This document shows positions 28,929 through 37,151 of a stretch of DNA of 64,000 nt, one piece after another. The notes beneath the pieces were generated by a model that did no database searches, was not told the origin of the DNA, and saw nothing but the letters and a program-made list of their open reading frames with translations. A program made the translations under genes and the position numbers. The DNA lies in the NCBI GenBank assembly GCA_016235245.1, contig JACRLO010000006.1, positions 1-64,000 on the forward strand, written 5' to 3'. Every line of letters starts with the position of its first letter. Within the stretch, counting starts at the first letter, position 1. This DNA is from Nitrospirota bacterium (GTDB taxonomy: Bacteria; Nitrospirota; Thermodesulfovibrionia; Thermodesulfovibrionales; UBA6898).

Positions 28929-29983
28929 CAGAACCATCCCATGATCTTCAGCGTGCCGGTAATGACAATATTCACCAGGGCAAGCGGAATGAGGACCTTC
29001 CATCCAATGTTCATGAGCTGATCGTAGCGGTACCGTGGAAGCGTTGCCCTTACCCAGTAGTAGAGGAACATGAAGAAGTAAACCTTGCCGAGAAATACCA
29101 CAACCCAGACTATGGGCGGCAGCTGGGACAGAAAAGGCAGAAGGTCCATGATGAACTTCGGCAATGTCCATCCTCCAAGAAAACAGAGTGTGCCTATGGC
29201 TGACATAATGAGCATACCGGTGTATTCACCGAGAAAGAACATGGCAAACCTGAAGCCACTGTATTCGGTAAAGTAACCGGCGACCAGTTCGCTTTCCGCC
29301 TCGGGAAGATCAAAGGGCAGCCTGTTCGTTTCTGCGAACATGGCAACAAAGAAGACAAAGAAGCCGAGCACCTGCGGAATGGCATAAAAACCTGTCGGAT
29401 AGTTGTACTGTGCCTTCACGATCTCGGTAAGGTTGAGCGAACCGGACATGATCATTACGCCGACCAGGCTCAGGCCCATCGCAATCTCATAACTGATAAC
29501 CTGCGAGGCCGACCTCAGGCCGCCAAGGAATGAATATTTCGATCCCGAAGACCACCCTGCCATCACAATGCCATAAGCGCCGAGGGATGACATGGCCAGG
29601 AGGAAAAGAATGCCGATATTGATGTCGGCCACAGCAAAACCGTCGAAAAAGGGCAATACCGAAAGAGAAGTGAGCGCTGACACGAAAAAGATAACAGGAG
29701 CAAGATAGAAAATCGGTTTGTCCGCAGTCGCCGGGATGATATCTTCCTTGAAAAAAAGCTTTACGCCGTCAGCAATAGGCTGCAACAATCCAAACCAGCC
29801 AACCTCTCTGGGGCCAAGTCTGAACTGCATAAACCCGATAACTTTTCTCTCCCAATACGTGGCATAGGCTACATGCAGAAGCGTAATGCCGATAACGATA
29901 GCAACCTTGATAAGGATTATGACAATATTGGTCAACATCAGTCCGATATTGGGGGCAAGGATCGGCTCAAGGAAGCTGTTCAT
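28928..29983 (-). CDS. nuoH: NADH-quinone oxidoreductase subunit H
   Basis: A 351-residue subunit that forms much of the quinone site with NuoB and NuoD. Motifs: YWERKVIGFMQFRLGPREVGWFG (residues ~47-68, key residues ERK and GP), EGESELVAGY-type segment PEAESELVAGYFTEYSG and RATLPRYRYDQLM at the C-terminus. It has eight to nine membrane segments and overlaps nuoG (ATGA). Confidence 0.97.
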   Translation of the reverse strand: MNSFLEPILAPNIGLMLTNIVIILIKVAIVIGITLLHVAYATYWERKVIGFMQFRLGPREVGWFGLLQPIADGVKLFFKEDIIPATADKPIFYLAPVIFFVSALTSLSVLPFFDGFAVADINIGILFLLAMSSLGAYGIVMAGWSSGSKYSFLGGLRSASQVISYEIAMGLSLVGVMIMSGSLNLTEIVKAQYNYPTGFYAIPQVLGFFVFFVAMFAETNRLPFDLPEAESELVAGYFTEYSGFRFAMFFLGEYTGMLIMSAIGTLCFLGGWTLPKFIMDLLPFLSQLPPIVWVVVFLGKVYFFMFLYYWVRATLPRYRYDQLMNIGWKVLIPLALVNIVITGTLKIMGWF

Positions 29984-32568
29984 GCAGTCACCTTTTCAAT
30001 GGTTATCTCTATACCGTCCAGACAGGGTGCCTTGGTTATTTGATCAAGTATGCAGTCGGTGAGCCTGAAGGCACCCTTCCCTTCGAAGTTGTTGCCTACC
30101 CTGACTGACGAACTGTCGCCGTCCTTTTCAATGGCAACAAACAGGGCAAGGGAGCCTGTTTTTGTCTTGACCCGCACAACATCCCCCTCGGTAAGTGAAA
30201 AGGCCTGTGCTGTCGCTGCGCTGACTCTTGCCACTGATTGGGGATAGATATTTACCAGGGCCGGGGCTTTTGTGCTCATCGTGCCAGAATGGAAAAGCGG
30301 CTTTTCGATTTTCAGATAGAGCTTGTCCGGTACTGCTGAACGTAAAAACGTGTCAACCTGTATATCTTCCTTTGCGTCGCGCAGCGGCTCACCTTTGTAG
30401 GGATAGATATTGTCACCATTCTCTATATCCTCATAGGTCAGGCCCCGATGAAGAGGAGACACTTTTGCCGCCTCATGGAAAATATCTTCTGCGCCCCTAT
30501 AGTCCATACTGTATCCCATATTCTTCGAAATTTCAGCTATGATCTTCCAGTCTTCCAAGCCCTCTCTATGCACAGCCTTTCTCACCCGCTGTATCCTGCG
30601 CTCCATGTTCGTGAATGTGCCGTCCTTCTCTGCCCAGCTCAGCGCCGGGAGCACAACATCTGCGAGCTTTGCCGTATCAGTAAGGAAGATGTCCTGCACG
30701 ACCAGAAAGTCGAGCTTTTTAAATGCTGCTTCAACCCTGCCGGAATCGGGGATATTGCAGAGCGGGTTTTCACCCATAACATAAACAGCCTTGAGGCTTC
30801 CCTTCTGGGCAGCATCTACCATCTCAAAGAGATTGAGACCGGGCTTATCAGATAATTCAGTATGCCAGACATTCTCACATTTCTTTCTGAACTCGGGATA
30901 GGCAACAGGCCGGTGTCCCGGAAGGATATCGGGCGCACAGCCCATATCAAGGGCACCCTGCTCATTGGCTTTTTCCGAGAGAAGGTAGATTCTTCCGTTG
31001 GCAAGGTAGTTTATCGCCGCAAGCAGAAGCAGTTTATAGCTTCCTCCAGTGCTCTGAACAATATCTTTGCCGATAACAAGACTGAAGGTTGCAGCTGCCG
31101 CAAGCAGGTCGACAAACGCCTGGAGCTGCTTTTCCGTTACACCGGTCTTTTCGGTGACTTCATCAGCGGTGACCGCGATATCTTTTATTTTTTCCTCAAG
31201 GGCGGCATTTGATCCTGGCAGACCTTTCTTTGCCCTGAGCGCTGACACAATCCCTTCCAGGAGGGTTGCCTCTGTCTGCAGATCGGGAACAAGCTTCGTA
31301 GGATTAAAGTTCTTGAGGCCGTCTACCATTCCGATGGTCAGAACATTGCCATCTCTTCTTGCACAAGCCCTGATCTGAAGACCAAGAATAGGATTAACCG
31401 TTGTCGGATCGCCGCCGATCACCATGACCGTATCAGAGTTTGCAAGTCCTGAGATGATGTTCGCTGTTGCACCCTGGCCAAAGATATTCTCAATAAAACT
31501 CTGGGCACCTGCAAACCCGGTCCGCGCTGTTGTGTCTATATTGTTCGTGCCTACTGCAACACGCATAAACTTCTGAAACAAATAGTTGTCCTCATTCGTG
31601 CAGCGTAGAGAAGCGATACCTGCGATCGCCTGGCTGCCTGATGTCGCTTTGACATCGCCAAGCTTTTTCGCAACAAGGGTTATTGCCTCTTCCCAGGTTG
31701 CCTCAATAAGTGTCCCGTTTTTTCTGATGAGCGGAGTGGTAAGCCTGTCCTTGCTGCCTACAAATTCGTAGCCGAATCTCCCGCGGGAGCAGAGCATGCC
31801 GTTGTTCACCGCCGAACCGAGCTTAGGGACCACGCGCATGATCACATCATCGCGCACCTGCGCTACGACCGTACAGCCAACCCCGCAATACGGGCATACG
31901 GTCTCGTGCCGCTCCTTCACCTGCCAGGGACGGTAACTGTGTCTGTGGAGCCTCGACATGATGGCGCCTACCGGACAGACCGAGACGCAGTTGCCGCAGT
32001 ATTCGCAGTCAAATTTACCGCCGGAGAAAGGCTCGATATGTGAATGGCCGCCCCGGTCAATGACCGCAATGGCCGATGCACCCTGTTTGCCTTCGCACAT
32101 CCTGACACACCGAGTACACATGACGCAGCGCTCCATGTTTCTGACGATCGCAGAGTCTGCCAGGCTCTCCTTGACCTTTCTCTTCTTCTCCTTGAACCTT
32201 CCCTTTGCAGGGCCGTATTTTTCAACAAGGTCCTGGAGATCACACTCGCCTGCCTTATCGCAGTAAGGACAATCGAGCGGATGATTGATCAGCAGAAACT
32301 CAAGAATGCCGCGCCGCACATCAGCAATCTGCTCCGTCTCGGTCCTGACAACCATGCCGTCAGTCACCATAAGCGTACAGGCAGTCTGCAGCCTCGGCAT
32401 CTTCTCGACTTCAACGAGACAGAGCCGGCAGCCGCCATATCTCTCGAGCTGTTCGTGATAACAAAGCGTCGGTATTTTAATGCCTGCAGAGCGGGCTGCC
32501 TCAAGGACGGTCACTGCTTTTTCAAGCGGGATTTCTTTCCCGTTTATCGTTACTGTTATCATTTTCAT
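29980..32568 (-). CDS. nuoG: NADH-quinone oxidoreductase subunit G
   Basis: About 862 residues. N-terminal 2Fe-2S motif (CYHEQLERYGGCRLCLVEV), the HPLDCPYCDKAGECDLQD His/Cys 4Fe-4S motif, two ferredoxin-type motifs (CVMCTRCVRMC, CEYCGNCVSVCP) and a fourth site CPYCGVGC at the start of the molybdopterin-like domain. At the position of the molybdenum Cys/Sec of formate dehydrogenases it has DTTARTGFAGAQSF, so it is a true NuoG, not an active FDH. The start ATG 32568 overlaps the nuoF TGA. Confidence 0.96.
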   Translation of the reverse strand: MKMITVTINGKEIPLEKAVTVLEAARSAGIKIPTLCYHEQLERYGGCRLCLVEVEKMPRLQTACTLMVTDGMVVRTETEQIADVRRGILEFLLINHPLDCPYCDKAGECDLQDLVEKYGPAKGRFKEKKRKVKESLADSAIVRNMERCVMCTRCVRMCEGKQGASAIAVIDRGGHSHIEPFSGGKFDCEYCGNCVSVCPVGAIMSRLHRHSYRPWQVKERHETVCPYCGVGCTVVAQVRDDVIMRVVPKLGSAVNNGMLCSRGRFGYEFVGSKDRLTTPLIRKNGTLIEATWEEAITLVAKKLGDVKATSGSQAIAGIASLRCTNEDNYLFQKFMRVAVGTNNIDTTARTGFAGAQSFIENIFGQGATANIISGLANSDTVMVIGGDPTTVNPILGLQIRACARRDGNVLTIGMVDGLKNFNPTKLVPDLQTEATLLEGIVSALRAKKGLPGSNAALEEKIKDIAVTADEVTEKTGVTEKQLQAFVDLLAAAATFSLVIGKDIVQSTGGSYKLLLLAAINYLANGRIYLLSEKANEQGALDMGCAPDILPGHRPVAYPEFRKKCENVWHTELSDKPGLNLFEMVDAAQKGSLKAVYVMGENPLCNIPDSGRVEAAFKKLDFLVVQDIFLTDTAKLADVVLPALSWAEKDGTFTNMERRIQRVRKAVHREGLEDWKIIAEISKNMGYSMDYRGAEDIFHEAAKVSPLHRGLTYEDIENGDNIYPYKGEPLRDAKEDIQVDTFLRSAVPDKLYLKIEKPLFHSGTMSTKAPALVNIYPQSVARVSAATAQAFSLTEGDVVRVKTKTGSLALFVAIEKDGDSSSVRVGNNFEGKGAFRLTDCILDQITKAPCLDGIEITIEKVTA

Positions 32569-33827
32569 CCGTTCACCGTGCATTTCTTTGCCTTGATATG
32601 CTCCTCGAACTCCGGCCTGAAATGTTTGATGAAATTTTGAACAACACAGGCTGCGCCATCGCCAAGCGGGCAGAAGGTTTTCCCAAGCATATTGCCGGCA
32701 ACAGACAGCATCAGGTCGATATCTCCCTCTGTGCCGTGGCCCTGCTCGATGCGCTCAAGTATTGCCCTGAGCCAGCCCGTTCCTTCACGGCACGGAGTGC
32801 ATTTGCCGCAGGACTCATGCTCGAAGAACTTAAGCGCCCTGGCGCAGACCTTTACCAGACAGACGGTCTCGTCCATAACAATTACCGCGCCTGAACCAAG
32901 CATGCTGCCGTGTTTCGGCATGTTCACAAAATCCATAGGACAGTCTATCTTGTCGGGCGGAAGCACAGGTGTTGATATGCCTCCGGGGATCACCGCCTTG
33001 AGCTTCTTCCCCCCCTTGAGGCCTCCGCAATGCGTAAAGATAATATCCTTCAGCGTTGTTCCCATAGGAAGCTCGTACACGCCCGGTTTTTGCACGTGGC
33101 CGCTTACACAGAATATCTTCGGGCCAGGACAATCCGGCGTTCCGATCTTTGCATATGCCTCGCCGCCTATCTCCATGATATAGGGCAGATTCGAAAGGGT
33201 CTCAACATTATTGACAACCGTCGGCTTTGAGAAAACACCGACGTTGACCGGAAACGGCGGCTTGATCCTCGGCTGTCCCTTGTCTCCTTCAAGTGACTCG
33301 ATAAGCGCGGTTTCTTCACCGCAGATATAAGCCCCTGCTCCCTGGTGTACCGCCAGGTGAAAGGTGATCCCTTTGCCCAATATATTTTCGCCAAGAAGAT
33401 TGTTTTCGTAAGCCTGTTTGATCGCCTTGTTCAGAATATGCTTTGCTGCAGGGTATTCGCCGCGCAGATATATATACCCGTATTCCGCCTTAAGCGCGTG
33501 CCCTGAAATGGCCATGCCCTCGATAAGCATGTGAGGGTTCTTCTCAAGCAGCGGCCGGTCCTTGAAGGTTCCGGGCTCGCCCTCGTCCGCATTGCAGAGC
33601 AGGTATTTCGGGAACTTCGGATCAGCAGCGGCAAAAGTCCATTTCATCGCAACGGGGAACCCGGCTCCGCCGCGGCCTCTCAGCCCTGCACGCTTCACCT
33701 CATCAATGATCTGCTGGGGCTCCATCGCAAGTGCCTTTGCGATTCCCTTGTACCCGCCGACCTTCTTATATTCGAGGATATCCGCCGAGTTCGGGTTTTC
33801 TATATTTTTTAAGAGTGCCGCTTCCAT
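32565..33827 (-). CDS. nuoF: NADH-quinone oxidoreductase subunit F
   Basis: A 420-residue subunit that binds FMN, NADH and cluster N3. Seen: GLRGRGGAGFPVAMKW and CNADEGEPGTFKDR (FMN/NADH binding), GAGAYICGEETALIESLEG, and ESCGKCTPCREG with a later CPLGDGA cysteine for the 4Fe-4S cluster. Length is normal and there is no ferredoxin extension, unlike the second copy at 40.9 kb. Confidence 0.97.
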   Translation of the reverse strand: MEAALLKNIENPNSADILEYKKVGGYKGIAKALAMEPQQIIDEVKRAGLRGRGGAGFPVAMKWTFAAADPKFPKYLLCNADEGEPGTFKDRPLLEKNPHMLIEGMAISGHALKAEYGYIYLRGEYPAAKHILNKAIKQAYENNLLGENILGKGITFHLAVHQGAGAYICGEETALIESLEGDKGQPRIKPPFPVNVGVFSKPTVVNNVETLSNLPYIMEIGGEAYAKIGTPDCPGPKIFCVSGHVQKPGVYELPMGTTLKDIIFTHCGGLKGGKKLKAVIPGGISTPVLPPDKIDCPMDFVNMPKHGSMLGSGAVIVMDETVCLVKVCARALKFFEHESCGKCTPCREGTGWLRAILERIEQGHGTEGDIDLMLSVAGNMLGKTFCPLGDGAACVVQNFIKHFRPEFEEHIKAKKCTVNG

Positions 33828-33833
33828 AATTCC

Positions 33834-34298
33834 TTATCGGTATTTCCCCAGGATCTCTTCCAGGTTATTTTCGTTGAGATTCTCGTAAAAATCGTCGTTT
33901 ATCAACATTGCCGGCGCTGTACCACAAGCGCCGATGCACTCCATAATGACCAGTGAAAACCTGCCGTCAGACGATACGCCTCCGGGCTCAATACCATATT
34001 TATTTTTCAGAAAATCGACAAGTTTCTCCGCACCAAGGATCATGCAGGAGACATTTGTGCAAAGCTGTATGAGATGTCTGCCCATCGGCTTCTGCTTATA
34101 CATTGCGTAGAACGTCCCAACACCCCGGGCAGTCGCTTTCGGAACGTTAAGCAGGTCAGCGACAGCCTCATATGCTTCAGGAGAGAGCCAGCCGAATTCC
34201 CGCTGCGCCACATAAAGGGCCGGCAGAAGCGCTGCCCGGCTGCTGGGGTATTTTGTCCTGATCTCCTCGATCTCTTTTATCGATGCGTCATTAAACAT
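33834..34298 (-). CDS. nuoE: NADH-quinone oxidoreductase subunit E
   Basis: A 154-residue thioredoxin-fold subunit that carries the 2Fe-2S cluster N1a. Ligands are visible as the CTNVSC pair and the CIGACG pair. It has no added domains, in contrast to the receiver-fused NuoE at 39.9 kb. It lies 6 nt before nuoF. Confidence 0.96.
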   Translation of the reverse strand: MFNDASIKEIEEIRTKYPSSRAALLPALYVAQREFGWLSPEAYEAVADLLNVPKATARGVGTFYAMYKQKPMGRHLIQLCTNVSCMILGAEKLVDFLKNKYGIEPGGVSSDGRFSLVIMECIGACGTAPAMLINDDFYENLNENNLEEILGKYR

Positions 34299-34336
34299 AA
34301 CTTATGATTCTTTGACCTCAGTCTTAATTCTGGTTA

Positions 34337-35527
34337 TTACCGGTCGCACTCACCCAGAACGATATCTATCGTCCCGATATTGGCGATAACGTCTGCTATC
34401 ATACCACCCTCACAGAGTCTTGTAAGGGCCGATGCATGTACAAAAGATGGCGCACGAACCCTCATCCGGTAAGGCTTTCCGGTGCCATCGCTTACGAAGT
34501 AGAAGCCGAGTTCACCTTTGGGGACCTCACTGCCGACATAAATCTCGCCTTCGGGCACGGTCGGGCCCTTGGTGATCAGGATGAACTGATGAATAAGATG
34601 CTCCATGTCCTTGAGAACCATATCCTTTGGCGGCAGCGTAAACTTCGGCGCATCTGCCATGACAGGTCCTGCAGGCAGGTTCTCAATACACTGCTTGATG
34701 ATTCTGATGGATTGCCTCATCTCGCCGACCCTCACGAGGTAACGGTCATAGCAGTCGCCCTTTTTCCCAACCGGAATATCGAAATCGACTTTATCGTAGG
34801 CGTCGTAGGGAAAATATTTTCTCACGTCATAGTCAGAGCCTGAACCTCGGAGTGTCCCTCCGGTAAGGCCCCAGTTAACGGCCTCCTCCAGGGAGATAAC
34901 ACCAATATCGACAGTCCTTTCCTTCCAGATTCTGTTTTCCGTCACCAACGTCTCATAGTCATCCATTTTTGAAGGAAAATCGAGTATGAATGCATAAAGC
35001 TGATCAAGGAATTCCTGGCTGATATCGTTGCGAATTCCGCCCACACGCGGAAAACTGACCGTCAGTCGTGCACCGCAGATCATCTCAAAAAGATCGAGAA
35101 TTTTCTCCCTTGCCACCATGGCATGCAGAAACGGCGTCGTGGCACCGATATCGAGGACATGGGTGCCGAGCCAGACGATATGGCTTGACAGTCTTCCCAT
35201 CTCGGCAAGGATGGTCCTGATATACTTTGCCCGCTCAGGCGCCTCTATACCGAAAAGTTTCTCCACCGCAACGACATATCCCACATTGTTATTCATGGAA
35301 GAAATGTAGTCAAGCCTGTCCGTAAGGGGGAGAGCAGCAAAATAGGTCTTGTTCTCACCAAGTTTTTCTATGCCTCTGTGAAGGTATCCCACGTGAGGAG
35401 TGCACTTAATGACATTTTCTCCCTGAAGGTTGAGCACAAGACGCAGGACGCCATGGGTCGCCGGGTGCTGCGGACCCATGCTGATCGTCAGTTCTTTTGT
35501 CTCAAACGGTTTTTCTATATCTTCCAT
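34337..35527 (-). CDS. nuoD: NADH-quinone oxidoreductase subunit D
   Basis: A 396-residue subunit related to the large subunit of NiFe hydrogenase; it forms the quinone pocket with NuoB. Motifs: [18 protein letters not shown] with the quinone-site histidine, HRGIEKL, and the C-terminal [12 protein letters not shown]. It is separate from nuoC. Confidence 0.97.
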   Translation of the reverse strand: MEDIEKPFETKELTISMGPQHPATHGVLRLVLNLQGENVIKCTPHVGYLHRGIEKLGENKTYFAALPLTDRLDYISSMNNNVGYVVAVEKLFGIEAPERAKYIRTILAEMGRLSSHIVWLGTHVLDIGATTPFLHAMVAREKILDLFEMICGARLTVSFPRVGGIRNDISQEFLDQLYAFILDFPSKMDDYETLVTENRIWKERTVDIGVISLEEAVNWGLTGGTLRGSGSDYDVRKYFPYDAYDKVDFDIPVGKKGDCYDRYLVRVGEMRQSIRIIKQCIENLPAGPVMADAPKFTLPPKDMVLKDMEHLIHQFILITKGPTVPEGEIYVGSEVPKGELGFYFVSDGTGKPYRMRVRAPSFVHASALTRLCEGGMIADVIANIGTIDIVLGECDR

Positions 35528-35560
35528 AATTATCTGTTCTATTCCGCCAGATACCGATTC

Positions 35561-36094
35561 TTAACCTTGCCAATCATATTGTCTATACTTTTTTGACCGG
35601 TCAAGAACATCAAGAAACCCGCTCCATTCTTCAGCAGGCCCTTTTACTGGATAGTCTTTCCTGAGCGGATAACCTGCCCAGTCCTCAGGCAGCAACACCC
35701 TTCTCAGGTCAGGATGGCCGGCAAAGATAATACCGAACATATCAAAGCATTCACGTTCATGCCAGTTCACGCCGATCCATACAGGCATGACCGAATCAAT
35801 TCTCGCATCATTTTCAGGGACTTCTGCCTTGACACGCAGGGCATGCCGGTGCTTCATGGAAAACAGATGGTAGACCACCTCGAACCGCACATCCTTTTTC
35901 CCGAGATAATCCACGCCGCACAGATCAACAAGAAAGTCAAAAAAAAGATCCGGATCATCATGAAGAAATCTGGCAATCTCCATAATTCTGCCCTTCCGTA
36001 CCGTTACGGAGACCTGCCCCCTGAACTCCCTGATATCAAGGACCTCTTCAGGAAAGCGATCTTTTATCTTATCTGCGATCTGCAATATTTCCAT
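35561..36094 (-). CDS. nuoC: NADH-quinone oxidoreductase subunit C
   Basis: A 177-residue peripheral-arm subunit without cofactors. The signature WHERECFDMFGIIFAGHPDLRR is followed by LPEDWAGYPLRKDYP (conserved family end). It lies between nuoB and nuoD. Confidence 0.96.
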   Translation of the reverse strand: MEILQIADKIKDRFPEEVLDIREFRGQVSVTVRKGRIMEIARFLHDDPDLFFDFLVDLCGVDYLGKKDVRFEVVYHLFSMKHRHALRVKAEVPENDARIDSVMPVWIGVNWHERECFDMFGIIFAGHPDLRRVLLPEDWAGYPLRKDYPVKGPAEEWSGFLDVLDRSKKYRQYDWQG

Positions 36095-36142
36095 GGTTTC
36101 TTTATAATCAGTCTCTTTCAGTAACGGACACTATACACGGGA

Positions 36143-36676
36143 TCATCTCCAGCGGCTCCAGCGGAACTGCTCAGCTTTTATTTTCTCCTGAAGCTTGATA
36201 ATTCCGTCAATAAATGCCTCGGGACGCGGCGGACATCCGGGGATATCTACGTCGATCGGCAAGAATGTATCACACCCCTGCACGGTGCTGTACGTATTGA
36301 ATATGCCTCCGCTGTTTGCGCAACTTCCTACGGAAATTACATACCTCGGCTCTGGCATCTGGTCATAGACGCGCCTCACTATCTCGGACATCTTCTTCGT
36401 CACCGTTCCGGCGACAAACATGAAGTCCGACTGCCTCGGAGAGCCTCTCGGGATGATTCCCATTCTGTCTAGATCATTGTGACTGGCATACACGGCCATC
36501 ATTTCGATGGCACATCAGGCCAAGCCGAACGTCATGGGCCACAACGATGAACTTCTTCCCCAGTTGATCAGCTTGTCCATCGATGTGATAAGTATGTTCG
36601 GCGCAAGAATCTTTACGCCTTCTTCAACTTCGACAAGCGATTGGGAAGGTGTGCTGAGGGTAGTGATCAGTCCCAT
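36143..36676 (-). CDS. nuoB: NADH-quinone oxidoreductase subunit B with in-frame UGA at a cluster N2 cysteine (candidate selenoprotein)
   Basis: The frame has 178 codons (ATG 36676 to stop at 36143) with one TGA at codon 54 (36515-36517). The text before it is [20 protein letters not shown] and after it [19 protein letters not shown]. In NuoB these are continuous as FGLACCAIEMM, where the two adjacent cysteines bind the terminal 4Fe-4S cluster N2. So UGA replaces the first of them. The other two ligands are present ([15 protein letters not shown]). AAGGAGG lies 7 nt before the ATG, which overlaps nuoA. If UGA were a stop, the otherwise intact 14-gene operon would make a dead complex I. Readthrough as Sec or Cys is more likely; a sequencing error or point mutation is the alternative. 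Confidence 0.8.
36484..36498 (-). promoter_or_regulatory. Weak candidate bacterial SECIS hairpin of nuoB
   Basis: On the minus strand TGGC (36498-36495) pairs with GCCA (36487-36484), with a 7-nt loop CGTGTAT. The loop starts after 20 nt counted from the UGA and has G as its second base. The stem is only 4 bp, the minimum in described elements, so chance is possible. A competing 6-bp hairpin lies too close to the UGA (loop after 9 nt). Confidence 0.35.
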
Positions 36677-37038
36677 ACAAAGGCCTCCTTTCTCCATGCG
36701 TAGAGGTAGCCGACCAGCAGAATCACCATAAAGATGAGCATCTCTATGAAGGCATAAAGTCCGATCTTGTCGAACACTATTGCCCAGGGATAGAGAAAAA
36801 CTGCTTCAACGTCGAACACAACAAACAGCATGGCAATAATATAGAACTTTACTGAGAACCGCATGTGAGGCGAACCAACCGGAGCGTTTCCGGATTCATA
36901 CGGCATGAGCTTTTCGGAATACGGCCGCCTGAGGCGCAGCAGTTCGCCGATGAGCAATGAACCAATGCCAAAAGCAGTAGCGACCATCAGGAAGATGAGT
37001 ACAGGCAAATATTCTGAAGGCATAAAAGTTCCAGGCAT
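36667..37038 (-). CDS. nuoA: NADH-quinone oxidoreductase subunit A
   Basis: A 123-residue membrane subunit with three hydrophobic segments, [20 protein letters not shown] (residues ~37-56) and [13 protein letters not shown], both family signatures. First gene of the nuo operon. The ATG at 37038 lies about 11 nt after the -10 box, so it would be leaderless; the ATG at 37023 (five codons on, after GGA) is the other choice and gives an N-terminus more like other NuoA proteins. Confidence 0.95.
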   Translation of the reverse strand: MPGTFMPSEYLPVLIFLMVATAFGIGSLLIGELLRLRRPYSEKLMPYESGNAPVGSPHMRFSVKFYIIAMLFVVFDVEAVFLYPWAIVFDKIGLYAFIEMLIFMVILLVGYLYAWRKEAFVWD

Positions 37039-37049
37039 AACGGTATAAT

Positions 37050-37078
37050 TTTATAGGACATCCAAACTAATAAGTCAA
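37050..37078 (-). promoter_or_regulatory. Sigma-70 promoter of the nuo operon
   Basis: On the minus strand TTGACT (37078-37073) and TATAAA (37055-37050) are exactly 17 nt apart. It lies in the 113-bp region shared with the divergent sensor-kinase operon. Confidence 0.75.
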
Positions 37079-37113
37079 GCAAAAAAAATGGGACTGCAGC
37101 TTTAGGTTTTTTC

Positions 37114-37141
37114 TTGCTTTAATTGTTGTAAATGATATAAA
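37114..37141 (+). promoter_or_regulatory. Possible promoter of the sensor kinase / NuoEFG-like operon
   Basis: TTGCTT (37114-37119) and TATAAA (37136-37141) are 16 nt apart. The -10 box ends 10 nt before the ATG at 37152 and no Shine-Dalgarno sequence is seen, so the first gene may be leaderless. Confidence 0.45.
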
Positions 37142-37151
37142 TTTTTTAGCG

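Noticed and set aside
36495-36511. 6-bp hairpin GCCATC/GATGGC in nuoB as SECIS
   Set aside because: Its loop begins only 9 nt after the UGA, too close for the described bacterial pattern, and the bases are fixed by the conserved CAIEMMA codons.
13506-36676. Global reassignment of UGA to an amino acid
   Set aside because: Many genes in the window end normally at TGA, often with an overlapping next start, so UGA still works as a stop.
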